Assembly (NCBI RefSeq): GCF_001905145.1
Contig: NZ_LWLB01000001.1
Location: 731,213-795,212 of the forward strand
DNA length: 64,000 bases
Source of the DNA: Nocardiopsis sp. TSRI0078
GTDB taxonomy: Bacteria > Actinomycetota > Actinomycetes > Streptosporangiales > Streptosporangiaceae
Reading direction: 5' to 3'
In this document: positions 45,178-53,839 of the stretch, piece by piece
How positions within the stretch are numbered: the stretch's first letter is position 1
How the letters are laid out: every line of letters begins with the position of its first letter
The notes under the pieces: model-generated
Told to the model about the DNA's origin: nothing
Database searches by the model: none
What the model saw: the letters and a program-made list of their open reading frames with translations, nothing else
Made by a program: the position numbers and the translations under genes

Positions 45178-46209
45178 TCAGCCGGGCACGTAGCCGCGGC
45201 TCTTGTCGACCACGTTGAGCAGTTCCCGCCCGTCCAGGTAGCGGGCGAGGTTGTCGAGGAACAGGTCCATGAGGTCGTCGCGCCAGCCGACGACGTCGCC
45301 GGACATGTGCGGGGAGACCACCGAGCCGGGCAGCCACCACAGGGGGGAGGTCGCCTTGAGCGGTTCGTCCTCGAAGACGTCCAGCGCGGCGCCGGAGATG
45401 ACACCGCCCTCCAGCGCGGCGACCAGGTCGGCCTGGACCACGATGGGTCCGCGCGCCACGTTGACGAGCCGCGCGGTGGGTTTCATCAGCCCCAGGAAAC
45501 GGCGGTCGACCAGGCCCCGGGTGGAGTCGGTGAGCGGCGCCGCGACCACCACGTAGTCGGCCCTGGGCAGTTCGCCGAGCAGGGTCGGACCGCCGTCGGC
45601 GCCGCGGTCGGCGAGGCTGGACTCGACCACGGAGCCGAAGTCGGGGTCCCCCTCGCGCGCGTGGCTGCCCGAAGCGCACACGTCCATGCCCGCGGCCGTG
45701 AGCTTGCGGGCGATGTGGCGGCCGATCGGCCCGGTCCCCACCACGAGGGCCCGCCTGCCCGAGACCCGCTCGGTCTCCCGGTGCTCCCACCGGCGTTCGC
45801 GCTGGTGGTCCCAGCTCTGGTGGAAGCCCTTGGCGAAGGCGACGACCTGGCCGAGCACGTACTCGGCGATGGGCTCGTCGAAGACCCCGCGCGAGTTGGT
45901 GACCACGGCGTCGCTGCCGACCAGGCCGGGGAACATGAGGTTGTCCACCCCGGCGGTGGCGGCGTGCACCCAGGCCAGGGAGTCGGCCTCGGGCCAGGCG
46001 GAGGCGAGTGCCTCCGTGAACAGGTCCCAGACCAGGAGCACGTGCGTGCCGGGCAGCTTGGCCGGCAGTTCGTCGGCGGTGGTGTAGACGACCTCGCCGA
46101 GGCGGGGGTCGTCGTCCATCCTCTCGTGTCCGGGCGGCAGGTCCCCGCCGTGGAGGACGAGGACTCTGGGGCTGTTCGGCGAGGTGAAACGGTTCACGGG
46201 CGTGTGCAC
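45178..46209 (-). CDS. D-2-hydroxyacid dehydrogenase, NAD(P)-dependent
   Basis: 343 residues. The NAD-binding core has ALVVGTGPIGRHIARKL, VVVAAPLTDSTRGLVDRRFL, the catalytic Arg strand LVNVARGPIVVQADLV, Glu in ALDVFEDEPL and the His in VVSPHMSGD. This is the GhrA-like branch. It interconverts a 2-keto acid and a D-2-hydroxy acid. It heads the minus-strand arm of the cluster and overlaps no gene; its promoter carries the operator at 46294. Confidence 0.92.
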   Translation of the reverse strand: MHTPVNRFTSPNSPRVLVLHGGDLPPGHERMDDDPRLGEVVYTTADELPAKLPGTHVLLVWDLFTEALASAWPEADSLAWVHAATAGVDNLMFPGLVGSDAVVTNSRGVFDEPIAEYVLGQVVAFAKGFHQSWDHQRERRWEHRETERVSGRRALVVGTGPIGRHIARKLTAAGMDVCASGSHAREGDPDFGSVVESSLADRGADGGPTLLGELPRADYVVVAAPLTDSTRGLVDRRFLGLMKPTARLVNVARGPIVVQADLVAALEGGVISGAALDVFEDEPLKATSPLWWLPGSVVSPHMSGDVVGWRDDLMDLFLDNLARYLDGRELLNVVDKSRGYVPG

Positions 46210-46293
46210 TCTCCGGTTGGCTGCGGCGGTTCAGAGAGGTCGTCGGGAATGCGGGGATCGCCCTGCATGAGAAACGCTAGGGAGCCGACATAG

Positions 46294-46307
46294 GATTGTC
46301 AACAATC
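46294..46307. promoter_or_regulatory. GntR-type operator, copy 1
   Basis: GATTGTCAACAATC: two perfect six-base arms around CA, upstream of the hydroxyacid dehydrogenase gene. The identity with copy 2 extends to 23 bases (46289-46311). Confidence 0.8.
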
Positions 46308-46415
46308 AACAAATCGGTCGTTTCTCCCGAACCGGCACCTCTCCCACCACCTCTGACGCGCCCGGGATACCCACTCGCATCGGGGTTATTGCCGCATCCC
46401 GCCTGTGGAACATAG

Positions 46416-46429
46416 GATTGTCAACAATC
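46416..46429. promoter_or_regulatory. GntR-type operator, copy 2
   Basis: The same GATTGTCAACAATC, 122 bases from copy 1 in the same orientation, upstream of the DUF3830-like gene. The two copies bracket the divergent promoters and could allow looping. Confidence 0.8.
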
Positions 46430-46507
46430 AACAGCCCTGCTGTGGGGCTGTTCTCCGCAGGTCCCGCGCTGCCCGACGTCGAAGGGACGCCCCAGTTGCC
46501 CAGGTAC

Positions 46508-46990
46508 ATGACCATCACTCTGGCCAGGCGGGGTGTCTCCTGCGTGGCCGAACTCCTGGACAAGGACGCACCCCGCACCTGTGAGGCGGTGTGGAACGCA
46601 CTGCCGCAGGGCGACGCCGTCCAACACGCCAAGTACGCGCGCAACGAGGTCTACACGATGGTGCCGAGGTTCGCCGGGACCGAGCCCGGCCAGGAGAACC
46701 CCACCGTCACGCCGATCCCCGGGGACGTCGTCTACTTCTCCTTCGACGGCGGCATGCTCGACCGCTCGTTCAAGGAGGACAAGGGCATCGACCACCTGCC
46801 CGGCGTCATCGACCTCGCCCTGTTCTACGGACGCAACAACCTGCTTCTCAACGGCGACGTCGGCTGGGTGCCCGGCAACGTGTTCGCCACCGTCGTCGAG
46901 AACCTGCCCGCCATGGCCGAGGCCTGCAACGACGTCTGGCGCTCCGGGAGCGTCGGCGAACGGCTGCTGTACGAGCGCCTGGAGCGCTGA
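46508..46990 (+). CDS. DUF3830-like protein (cyclophilin-like fold)
   Basis: 160 residues from the ATG at 46508. LDKDAPRTCEAVWNALPQGD, HAKYARNEVYTMVP, PGDVVYFSFDGG and LALFYGRNNLL match what I recall of the DUF3830 family, small cyclophilin-like proteins found in catabolic clusters of unknown chemistry. The DAPRTCEAVW segment is the family core. It opens the plus-strand arm of the cluster behind operator copy 2 and is followed by the two racemase/isomerase-like genes. Confidence 0.75.
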   Translation: MTITLARRGVSCVAELLDKDAPRTCEAVWNALPQGDAVQHAKYARNEVYTMVPRFAGTEPGQENPTVTPIPGDVVYFSFDGGMLDRSFKEDKGIDHLPGVIDLALFYGRNNLLLNGDVGWVPGNVFATVVENLPAMAEACNDVWRSGSVGERLLYERLER

Positions 46991-47155
46991 CCCGGCTCCC
47001 GGGACCACACGGTGTCCGCACGTCCGCGCGACAGCGCCCGGGCGGCGCCCCGTCACCGGCCGCGACACGAGAGCACGGGTGGAGCCCGGGCCCCGAGCGC
47101 GGAAGGTCACACCCGCACCGACGACGACAACGCATACCCGGGAGGTGAGTGACCG

Positions 47156-47956
47156 ATGCGGACCGATGGAGACAACATGAACGGCACCGAGGCGGAGCAC
47201 CAGATCGTCGAGCTGGCCGCGTCCACGCGGACGCCGTGGCAGGCGGGAGTCGGTGTCATCGCGCCCTACGACTTCGCGCTCGACCGCGAGCTGTGGCGCT
47301 GGACGCCCGACGACGTCTCGTTGCACGTCACGCGGTTGCCGTACGTACACGTACCTGTGACGGTCGACCAGGCGGCCGCCCTGTGCCGGGAGGAGCACGT
47401 GGACCCGGCGGTCCGCGCGCTGCTCGCCCCCGAACCGCTGGCCATCGGCTACGCGTGCGCCTCGGGCAGCTTCGTGTACGGCCGGGAGGGGGAGCAGCGC
47501 CTGTACCAGGCCATGGTGGACGCCGGGGCGCCCGCCGCCGTCACCACCTCCAGGGCGCTCGTCCGGGCCCTGGACGCGCTCGGCGTCAACCGGATCGCGG
47601 TCGTCACGCCCTACGTGGACAGCGTGACCGACCGGCTCCTGGCCTACCTCGCCGAGCACCGCGTGGCCGTGACCTCCAGTGTGGGGCTGGGCCTGCTCAG
47701 CCACATCTGGCGGGTCACCTACGCCGAGGTGTCCGCGGCGGTGCACTCGGTGGACCGGCCCGACGCCCAGGCGGTGTTCATCAGCTGCACCAACGTACTC
47801 ACCTACGACATCATCGCGCCGCTGGAGCGGGAGCTGGGCAAACCGGTGATCGCCGCCAACCAGGTCACCATGTGGGCGGTGATGAGCGCCGCGAAGCGCC
47901 AGGCCGTGGCCCACGGACAGAGTCTGATCAACGTCGCCGCACCGAGCGCCGCGTGA
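47156..47956 (+). CDS. Asp/Glu racemase / maleate cis-trans isomerase family enzyme
   Basis: 266 residues from an ATG preceded by GGAGGTGA. Two catalytic Cys are in place: ACASGSFVYG and ISCTNVLTYD, as in maleate isomerases and Asp/Glu racemases. GVIAPYDFALDREL at the start and VIAANQVTMWAVM at the end are typical of the maleate-isomerase/AMDase branch. It probably isomerises or racemises a dicarboxylate. Paralogue of the next gene, 31 bases downstream. Confidence 0.88.
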   Translation: MRTDGDNMNGTEAEHQIVELAASTRTPWQAGVGVIAPYDFALDRELWRWTPDDVSLHVTRLPYVHVPVTVDQAAALCREEHVDPAVRALLAPEPLAIGYACASGSFVYGREGEQRLYQAMVDAGAPAAVTTSRALVRALDALGVNRIAVVTPYVDSVTDRLLAYLAEHRVAVTSSVGLGLLSHIWRVTYAEVSAAVHSVDRPDAQAVFISCTNVLTYDIIAPLERELGKPVIAANQVTMWAVMSAAKRQAVAHGQSLINVAAPSAA

Positions 47957-47987
47957 CACCGCGGGCCGTGACGAGAAGGAGCCGCAC

Positions 47988-48740
47988 ATGACCCGCGTCG
48001 GATTCCTCTACCCCGGCTTCAGCGCCGAGGACGACTACAAGGCCTTCGCCGAACTGCTCGGCGGGGACGTCGAGCTCCCCGTGGTGCACACCCTCATGCG
48101 CGAGGACGCTCACCGGGTGGACGCCCTGCTCGACGTCGGCAGCGAGGGGGTGCTCTCCAAGGGCTCCCGGGAACTGGCCGCGATGGAGGTGGACGCGGCG
48201 GTGTGGGCGTGCACCAGCGGAAGCTTCGTGTTCGGCTGGGAGGGGGCCCGCAGGCAGGTCGAGGGGGTGCGCCGGGTGACCGGGGCCCCGTCGTCGAGCA
48301 CCTCGTTCGCCTTCGTGCACGCGCTGTGCCGGTTGGGCGTGTCGCGGGTGGCGATCGCCGCCACCTACCCCGACGACGTCGCCCAGCGGTTCGTGGAGTT
48401 CCTGACCGAGGCCGGGGTGACCGTGCTGTCGATGGCCAGCCACGGCATCGCCACCGCCGCCGAGGTCGGCGTACTGGACCCGGACGACGTCCTGGACTTC
48501 GTGGTCTCCAACGACCACCCGCGGGCCGAGGCCGTCCTGGTGCCGGACACCGCCCTGCACAGCGCCCGCCTGATCGATCCCCTGGAGGCGCTGCTCGGCA
48601 AGACCGTGCTCACCGCCAACCAGGTCAGCGTGTGGGAGGGGCTGCGCCTGGCGGGGGTGACCGGGGGCCGGGGCAGCGGGCCGGGATCGCTGCTGCGCTC
48701 CGGCTCGGCCGCCGTCAACAGTGCCCTGGCCTCCCGTTAG
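47988..48740 (+). CDS. Asp/Glu racemase / maleate isomerase family paralogue, second Cys replaced
   Basis: 250 residues. The first Cys is kept (WACTSGSFVFGWEG), but where the partner gene has SCTN this one has VPDTALHSA, so the second Cys is an Asp. The rest follows the family (RVGFLYPGFSAEDDY, VLTANQVSVWEGL). A one-Cys member cannot do two-base racemisation in the standard way; a decarboxylase, lyase or non-catalytic subunit role is possible. Co-transcribed with the gene at 47156. Confidence 0.85.
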   Translation: MTRVGFLYPGFSAEDDYKAFAELLGGDVELPVVHTLMREDAHRVDALLDVGSEGVLSKGSRELAAMEVDAAVWACTSGSFVFGWEGARRQVEGVRRVTGAPSSSTSFAFVHALCRLGVSRVAIAATYPDDVAQRFVEFLTEAGVTVLSMASHGIATAAEVGVLDPDDVLDFVVSNDHPRAEAVLVPDTALHSARLIDPLEALLGKTVLTANQVSVWEGLRLAGVTGGRGSGPGSLLRSGSAAVNSALASR

Positions 48741-48800
48741 CCTCGACGGCGTGCCCGCTGTTTCGTCCCGTTGTGCCCCGAACCGAAAGGAGGGCAGCAC

Positions 48801-49490
48801 ATGCCCGCCCCAGGCAAGCTCAGACCCGTGCCCCGGCGCTCCACCGCCGAGCTGATCGCCGACCAGCTGCGGTCGGCGATCATGTACGGCTCCCTCGCCC
48901 CCGGGGACCAGCTCGGCGAGTCGGAACTCGCCGGGCAGCTCGGGGTGAGCCGCGGACCGCTGCGCGAGGCGATGCAGCGCCTCGTCCAGGAGGGGCTGCT
49001 GCGCAGCGAACGGCACAGGGGCCTGTTCGTGCGCGAGCTCGCCCCGGCCGACGTGCGGGACATCTATGTGGCCCGGCTCGCCGTCGAGCGGACCGCGTGC
49101 GAGCTGATCATGCGCGGCAACCGGGGGGAGGCGGTCGCACGGCTCACCCCGGCCGTGGACCGGCTCGCCGAGGCGGCGGACGGCGGTGACCGGAACGCGA
49201 TGAGCGACGCCGACCAGGCCTTCCACCAGACCCTGGTGAGCTGCGCGGGCAACGGCCGCCTGGAGCGCATGGCCCAGACGCTCCTGGTCGAGACGCGGAT
49301 GTGCCTGACGGTGATGCAGGACGTGTACCCGGAGCCGGAGGAGCTCCTGGACGAGCACCGGCGCATCCTGGACGCGATCGTGTACGGGGCGGAGGACGAG
49401 CTGATGCGGCTGATCGAGGCGCACATGATGGACACGGTCGACCGCATCAACGGCGGCGCCCGGGACCCGGAGGCCGGCTCCGGCGCCTGA
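48801..49490 (+). CDS. GntR-family (FCD) transcriptional regulator of the catabolic cluster
   Basis: 229 residues from an ATG after AGGAGGG. The winged HTH is LIADQLRSAIMYGSLAPGD, then ESELAGQLGVSRGPLREAM. The FCD domain keeps the metal-ligand pattern: Asp in SDADQAFHQTLV with its His, a second His in LLDEHRRILDAI, and a third in IEAHMMDTV. It follows the two racemase-like genes on the same strand. The operator GATTGTCAACAATC (three copies in this cluster) has the short-arm form typical of FCD-type GntR regulators, so this protein is its likely reader. Confidence 0.92.
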   Translation: MPAPGKLRPVPRRSTAELIADQLRSAIMYGSLAPGDQLGESELAGQLGVSRGPLREAMQRLVQEGLLRSERHRGLFVRELAPADVRDIYVARLAVERTACELIMRGNRGEAVARLTPAVDRLAEAADGGDRNAMSDADQAFHQTLVSCAGNGRLERMAQTLLVETRMCLTVMQDVYPEPEELLDEHRRILDAIVYGAEDELMRLIEAHMMDTVDRINGGARDPEAGSGA

Positions 49491-49713
49491 CCCCGGCGGC
49501 GGGCGGGCCAGGGGGCGGCGGGAACCGTGGCGGCGAAGGAGCCGCCGTCCACGGCCGCGGATCCGCCGCCGTGCCCGTCGGACCTTCGACCGCTCCGCCG
49601 TCTCCGGCCCGTGCCGGAGGCGGCGGCGTCCCCGCAGGAGTCCACGCGGCGCGAGGGGGCGCGGGGCCTCGCGTCCGCTCCCGCGCGAACCCGGACCCCG
49701 GCCGCCGGCGGGG

Positions 49714-51177
49714 TCAGATACCGCCGATCCCCACGTACTTGGTCTCCAGGAACTCCTCGATGCCGACGTTGCCGCCCTCGCGGCCCAGGCCGGAGTGCTT
49801 CACCCCGCCGAAGGGGGCGGCCGGGTTGGAGACCACGCCCTGGTTGAGGCCGACCATGCCGGTCTCCAGGCTCTCGCTGACCCGCAGCGCCCGGTTGAGG
49901 TCGCGGGTGTAGAGGTAGCTGACCAGGCCGTACTCGGTGTCGTTGGCGACCCGCAGCGCCTCCTCCTCGGTCTCGAAGGGCAGCACCGGTGCCACCGGGC
50001 CGAAGATCTCGGTGGTGGACAGCTCGGCCTCGAAGGGCACGTCGGCGAGCACGGTGGGCCGGTAGAAGTGACCCGCGCCCTCACCGGGGCCGCCGCCGAC
50101 CAGCACGCGCGCGCCCCGGTTGACCGCGTCGTCCACCAGGTGCTGCACCTTGTCGCGCGCCTTGTCGTCGATGAGCGGCCCCACGTTCACGCCCTCGTCC
50201 AGGCCGCGGCCCATGCGCAGCGCGCCCATGCGCCGGCTGAGGCGATCGGCGAACTCCTCGGCGACCCCCGCCTGGACGTAGATGCGGTTGGCGGCCGTGC
50301 AGGCCTCGCCGATGTTGCGCATCTTGGCGAGCATCGCCCCGTCCACGGCGGCGTCCATGTCGGCGTCGTCGAAGACCAGGAAGGGCGCGTTGCCGCCCAG
50401 CTCCATGGAGGTGCGCAGGACCTGCCCGGCGCTCTGCTCCAGCAGCTTCTTGCCGACCGCGGTGGACCCGGTGAAGGACAGCTTGCGGATCCGGCCGTCG
50501 CTGAGCAGCGGCTCCGTGACCGAGCCGGGGTCGGTGGTGGGGATGACGCTGAGAACGCCCTCGGGAAGGCCCGCCTCGGTCATGATGCCCGCGAGCGCGA
50601 GGGCGGACAGGGGGGTCTGGTGGGCGGGCTTGAGCACCATGGTGCACCCGGCGGCGATGGCGGGGCCGATCTTGCGGGTGCCCATCGCCATGGGGAAGTT
50701 CCAGGGGGTGATGAGCATGGAGGGGCCGACCGGCTGGCGCATGACGAGGAAGCGCGACTTGCCGTCGGGGGACATGGAGAACGTTCCCTCGATGCGGACG
50801 GCCTCCTCGGCGAACCACCGCAGGAACTCCGCGGCGTAGGCGATCTCCCCCTTGGCCTCGGCCAGGGGCTTGCCCATCTCCAGGGTCATCAGGACCGCCA
50901 GGTCCTCCTGGCGCTCCATGAGCAGCTCGTAGCTGCGGTGCAGGATCTCGCTGCGCCTCCTCGGCGGCGTCCTCATCCACTCGGGCTGGACCCGGTGCGC
51001 GGCCTCCAACGCGTCGAGGGCGTCCTCCTTCCCCGCGTCCGCGACCTCACAGAGCACCTCGCGGGTGGAGGGGTCCTCCACCGCGAAGGTGTTCCCCGAG
51101 GAGGCGTCGCGCCACGTCCCACCGATGAACAGCCTCTTGTCCACCTGCGCGACGACCCGTGCTTCCTGATCCGACAT
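49714..51177 (-). CDS. Aldehyde dehydrogenase, succinate-semialdehyde dehydrogenase type
   Basis: About 487 residues from the internal ATG at 51177. Catalytic Cys is in GEACTAANRI and the general base Glu in MELGGNAPFLV. NAD(P) motif: TPWNFPMAMGTRKIGPA, FTGSTAVGKKL. The C-terminal PFGGVKHSGLGREGG and IEEFLETKYV are diagnostic for the GabD/SSADH branch. It oxidises the semialdehyde produced by the divergent aminotransferase to an acid. It shares the divergent promoter and operator at 51276. Confidence 0.93.
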   Translation of the reverse strand: MSDQEARVVAQVDKRLFIGGTWRDASSGNTFAVEDPSTREVLCEVADAGKEDALDALEAAHRVQPEWMRTPPRRRSEILHRSYELLMERQEDLAVLMTLEMGKPLAEAKGEIAYAAEFLRWFAEEAVRIEGTFSMSPDGKSRFLVMRQPVGPSMLITPWNFPMAMGTRKIGPAIAAGCTMVLKPAHQTPLSALALAGIMTEAGLPEGVLSVIPTTDPGSVTEPLLSDGRIRKLSFTGSTAVGKKLLEQSAGQVLRTSMELGGNAPFLVFDDADMDAAVDGAMLAKMRNIGEACTAANRIYVQAGVAEEFADRLSRRMGALRMGRGLDEGVNVGPLIDDKARDKVQHLVDDAVNRGARVLVGGGPGEGAGHFYRPTVLADVPFEAELSTTEIFGPVAPVLPFETEEEALRVANDTEYGLVSYLYTRDLNRALRVSESLETGMVGLNQGVVSNPAAPFGGVKHSGLGREGGNVGIEEFLETKYVGIGGI

Positions 51178-51275
51178 GTTCACTACTCCCCGGTCGAGAA
51201 TCGGCCTGTGGTCAGAACTGCCCAACGTGCGTCCACTGGACACCGTCGCTGCCCGGATGTTTCCATAGCAGCGTC

Positions 51276-51289
51276 GATTGTCAACAATC
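51276..51289. promoter_or_regulatory. GntR-type operator, copy 3
   Basis: GATTGTCAACAATC again, between the divergent aldehyde dehydrogenase and aminotransferase genes, about 5 kb from copies 1 and 2. It joins these genes to the same regulon. Confidence 0.82.
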
Positions 51290-51323
51290 CTACGGAACCA
51301 GTGACACGGAATCGAGGCATCGC

Positions 51324-52580
51324 ATGGCGGAGCTCTCCCCGATCCTCAAACAGGCGACCCCGGTCGTCGCCGCACGAGGCGAGGGTGCCTACATCTACGA
51401 CGAGGACGACCGCCGCTATCTCGACTTCACCGCCGGCATCGGCGTCACCAGCACCGGACACTGCCACCCCCGGGTCGTGGCCGCCGCGCAGGAGCAGGTG
51501 GCCACCCTGGTCCACGGCCAGTACACCACCGTGATGCACCGCCCCCTGCTGCGGCTCACCGAGCGGCTCGGCGACGTGCTGCCCGCGGGGCTCGACCGGC
51601 TGTTCTACGTGAACTCGGGCAGCGAGGCCGTGGAGGCGGCCCTGCGGCTGGCCAGGCAGGCCACCGGCCGGCAGAACGTGATCGTGTTCCAGGGATCGTT
51701 CCACGGCCGCACCATGGGCGCCGCGTCGCTGACCACGTCCGGGGTCAAGATCCGCGCGGGCATCGGCCCGCTGGTGCCCGGCGTGGTCGTGTCGCCCTTC
51801 CCCCACGCCTACCGGCTGGGCATGTCCGAGGCCGACGCGGTCGCGTACGCGCTGCGCGAGCTGGACTACCAGTTCGCCACGGTGACCTCCCCGAAGGACA
51901 CCGCCGCCGTGTTCGTCGAGCCGGTACTGGGCGAGGGCGGCTACGTGCCCGTGCCGGACGCCTTCCTCCAGGGGCTGCGCGAGCGCGCCGACCAGCACGG
52001 GTTCCTGCTGGTCGCCGACGAGGTGCAGACCGGCTTCGGCCGTACGGGCACGTTCTGGGGGCACGAGCCCTCGGGCGTCCGCCCGGACGTGGTCGTCACC
52101 GCCAAGGGTCTGGCCAGCGGCTTCCCGCTGTCGGCGATCGCCGCGCCCGCCGCGGTCATGGAGAGGGCGTGGCCGGGTTCCCAGGGCGGGACCTACGGCG
52201 GCAACGCGGTCTCCTGCGCCGCCGCGCTCGCCACCCTGGACGTGATCCAGGAGGAGGGCCTGGTGGAGAACGCCGCGCGCATGGGCGAGCGGCTGCGCCT
52301 GGGTCTGGAGAAGGTGGCGGAGGCCAACCCGGTGATCGGCGACGTGCGCGGCCGGGGGCTGATGCTCGGCAACGAGTTCACCGCCGCCGACGGCACGCCC
52401 GACGGCGCCACCGCCGCGCGCGCCCAGCAGGCCGCCGCCAGGAACGGGCTCCTGCTGCTCACCTGCGCCCCGGAGGGGAACGTGGTGCGCATGATCCCGC
52501 CGCTGATCGTCAACGGCGAGCAGGTCGACAACGCGGTGTCGCTGTGGGCGGCCTCCGTGGAGGAGGCCGTCGCGGGCTGA
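51324..52580 (+). CDS. Class III PLP aminotransferase (GABA/acetylornithine type)
   Basis: 418 residues. YLDFTAGIGVTSTGHCHP, YVNSGSEAVEAALRLAR, FQGSFHGRTMGA, LLVADEVQTGFGRTG and the PLP Lys in VVTAKGLASGFPLSA are the usual class III motifs. It resembles 4-aminobutyrate aminotransferases. With the divergent semialdehyde dehydrogenase it would convert an omega-amino acid first to a semialdehyde and then to a dicarboxylate. Confidence 0.92.
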   Translation: MAELSPILKQATPVVAARGEGAYIYDEDDRRYLDFTAGIGVTSTGHCHPRVVAAAQEQVATLVHGQYTTVMHRPLLRLTERLGDVLPAGLDRLFYVNSGSEAVEAALRLARQATGRQNVIVFQGSFHGRTMGAASLTTSGVKIRAGIGPLVPGVVVSPFPHAYRLGMSEADAVAYALRELDYQFATVTSPKDTAAVFVEPVLGEGGYVPVPDAFLQGLRERADQHGFLLVADEVQTGFGRTGTFWGHEPSGVRPDVVVTAKGLASGFPLSAIAAPAAVMERAWPGSQGGTYGGNAVSCAAALATLDVIQEEGLVENAARMGERLRLGLEKVAEANPVIGDVRGRGLMLGNEFTAADGTPDGATAARAQQAAARNGLLLLTCAPEGNVVRMIPPLIVNGEQVDNAVSLWAASVEEAVAG

Positions 52581-52606
52581 CCCCGGCCCGTCCCTTCCGC
52601 GACGCA

Positions 52607-52638
52607 CCGCCCCGGCACGGGTTCCGTGCCGGGGCGGT
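52607..52638 (+). terminator. Terminator after the aminotransferase gene
   Basis: A perfect 15-base inverted repeat, ACCGCCCCGGCACGG / CCGTGCCGGGGCGGT, with a 2-base centre, 26 bases past the stop. Confidence 0.75.
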
Positions 52639-52753
52639 CACGTGTCCCGACGCACTCCCCCGAGGCAACCCCGCGTCGGGACCGTGCGTCGGACACGGGA
52701 AGGACCCGAGACGGAAAGGGGCCGCACCGGTGGCGGATCGTGGGAGGAAGGTC

Positions 52754-53839
52754 ATGAGCACCATGGGCGGCGGCCCGCGCCCCGTCCTCGATCCCGCGTT
52801 GCCGCCCCGTATCGCCCGAACGCTCGGGAAGCGACCGTCCGCCCTGCTGCCGAGAAGGGCCTGGGCGGAGCAGTCCCGGTTCCCCGACCGAACCCGCGTG
52901 ATGGTGGCCGGGGCGGCGGTGGCCGCGCTGAACACGGCCTGGATGCTGGGGAGCGGCCCGCTCCTGTGGTGGTCGGCTCCCCTGTACTTCCTCGGGCTCC
53001 TGGCCCAGGCCGCGGTCGTGGGGGTGGCGGGGTTCGCCGCCACCCGCGTACGGTTTCGCCCCCTGCTTCCGCCGTGGTCGTCCACCGGGGCCGGACGCCG
53101 GCTGTGGAGGGCGCTGTCCCTGGGCTTCGCGCCCGCCACCCTGGTGACGTGGTTCCTCTTCCCCGCGCCGGACTGGGTCTTCACCGTCGGGTGGTACGCA
53201 CCGGGCGCCCTGTACGCGGCCGTCGCGCTGTGGACCGGGTGGTGGGGTCCCCGGGGCGACCGGCTGGCGGCGGCCCACGCGGACCGCTACCTGGTGGCCG
53301 CCGACCTCGGCCGCTACGGCTCCGAGCTGATCCTCCGCGTGCAGAGGACGGTCGACGCCGTCGAGGAGGCGGAGCGGCGACTGGGCGACTCCTTCGACTC
53401 GGCGCGTTCGCTGGCGGTACTGCGTGACGAGGAGTGGCGGATCGCCTCGGTGCTGTACCACCACGACCGGATCCGCGAGGAGCACCGCGCCGACTCCCGC
53501 GCCGCCGTCTCCGACCGGGTGCGCGCCCTGCTGAACCGGCAGCACGAGCGGCAGGAGGCCGCCTACCGTGGGCTGGCGGCGCAGGTCGACGCGATCCGTG
53601 GGTACGGCGTCGCCGTCGAGGAGGCGCTGCGTGCCCACACGGAGTGGGAGCAGCTCGAACGGGCGGAGGCGCGCGGCGCCCGGCTCGCCGAGCTCCTGGC
53701 CCGCTCGACGTCCGACGGAGGCAACGGCGAGCTGCTCCGGGACGAGGTCCTCGGCGCCCGCGCCGCCAAGGAGGCGCGGGACGAGCTGATCGGCCGGGCG
53801 CTGGAGGCCGGACGCTTCCTGGGGGCGCCGGGGCCCTGA
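52754..53839 (+). CDS. Membrane protein with long C-terminal coiled coil, unknown function
   Basis: 361 residues from the ATG at 52754, following GGGAGGAAGG. Four hydrophobic segments lie within residues 50-165 (MVAGAAVAALNTAWML, LYFLGLLAQAAVVGVAGF and later ones). From about 185 onward the protein is a charged helix rich in Glu/Arg (DAVEEAERRLGDSFDSA, RALLNRQHERQEAAYRGL), a probable cytoplasmic coiled coil. No enzymatic motif. It stands alone. Confidence 0.72.
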   Translation: MSTMGGGPRPVLDPALPPRIARTLGKRPSALLPRRAWAEQSRFPDRTRVMVAGAAVAALNTAWMLGSGPLLWWSAPLYFLGLLAQAAVVGVAGFAATRVRFRPLLPPWSSTGAGRRLWRALSLGFAPATLVTWFLFPAPDWVFTVGWYAPGALYAAVALWTGWWGPRGDRLAAAHADRYLVAADLGRYGSELILRVQRTVDAVEEAERRLGDSFDSARSLAVLRDEEWRIASVLYHHDRIREEHRADSRAAVSDRVRALLNRQHERQEAAYRGLAAQVDAIRGYGVAVEEALRAHTEWEQLERAEARGARLAELLARSTSDGGNGELLRDEVLGARAAKEARDELIGRALEAGRFLGAPGP

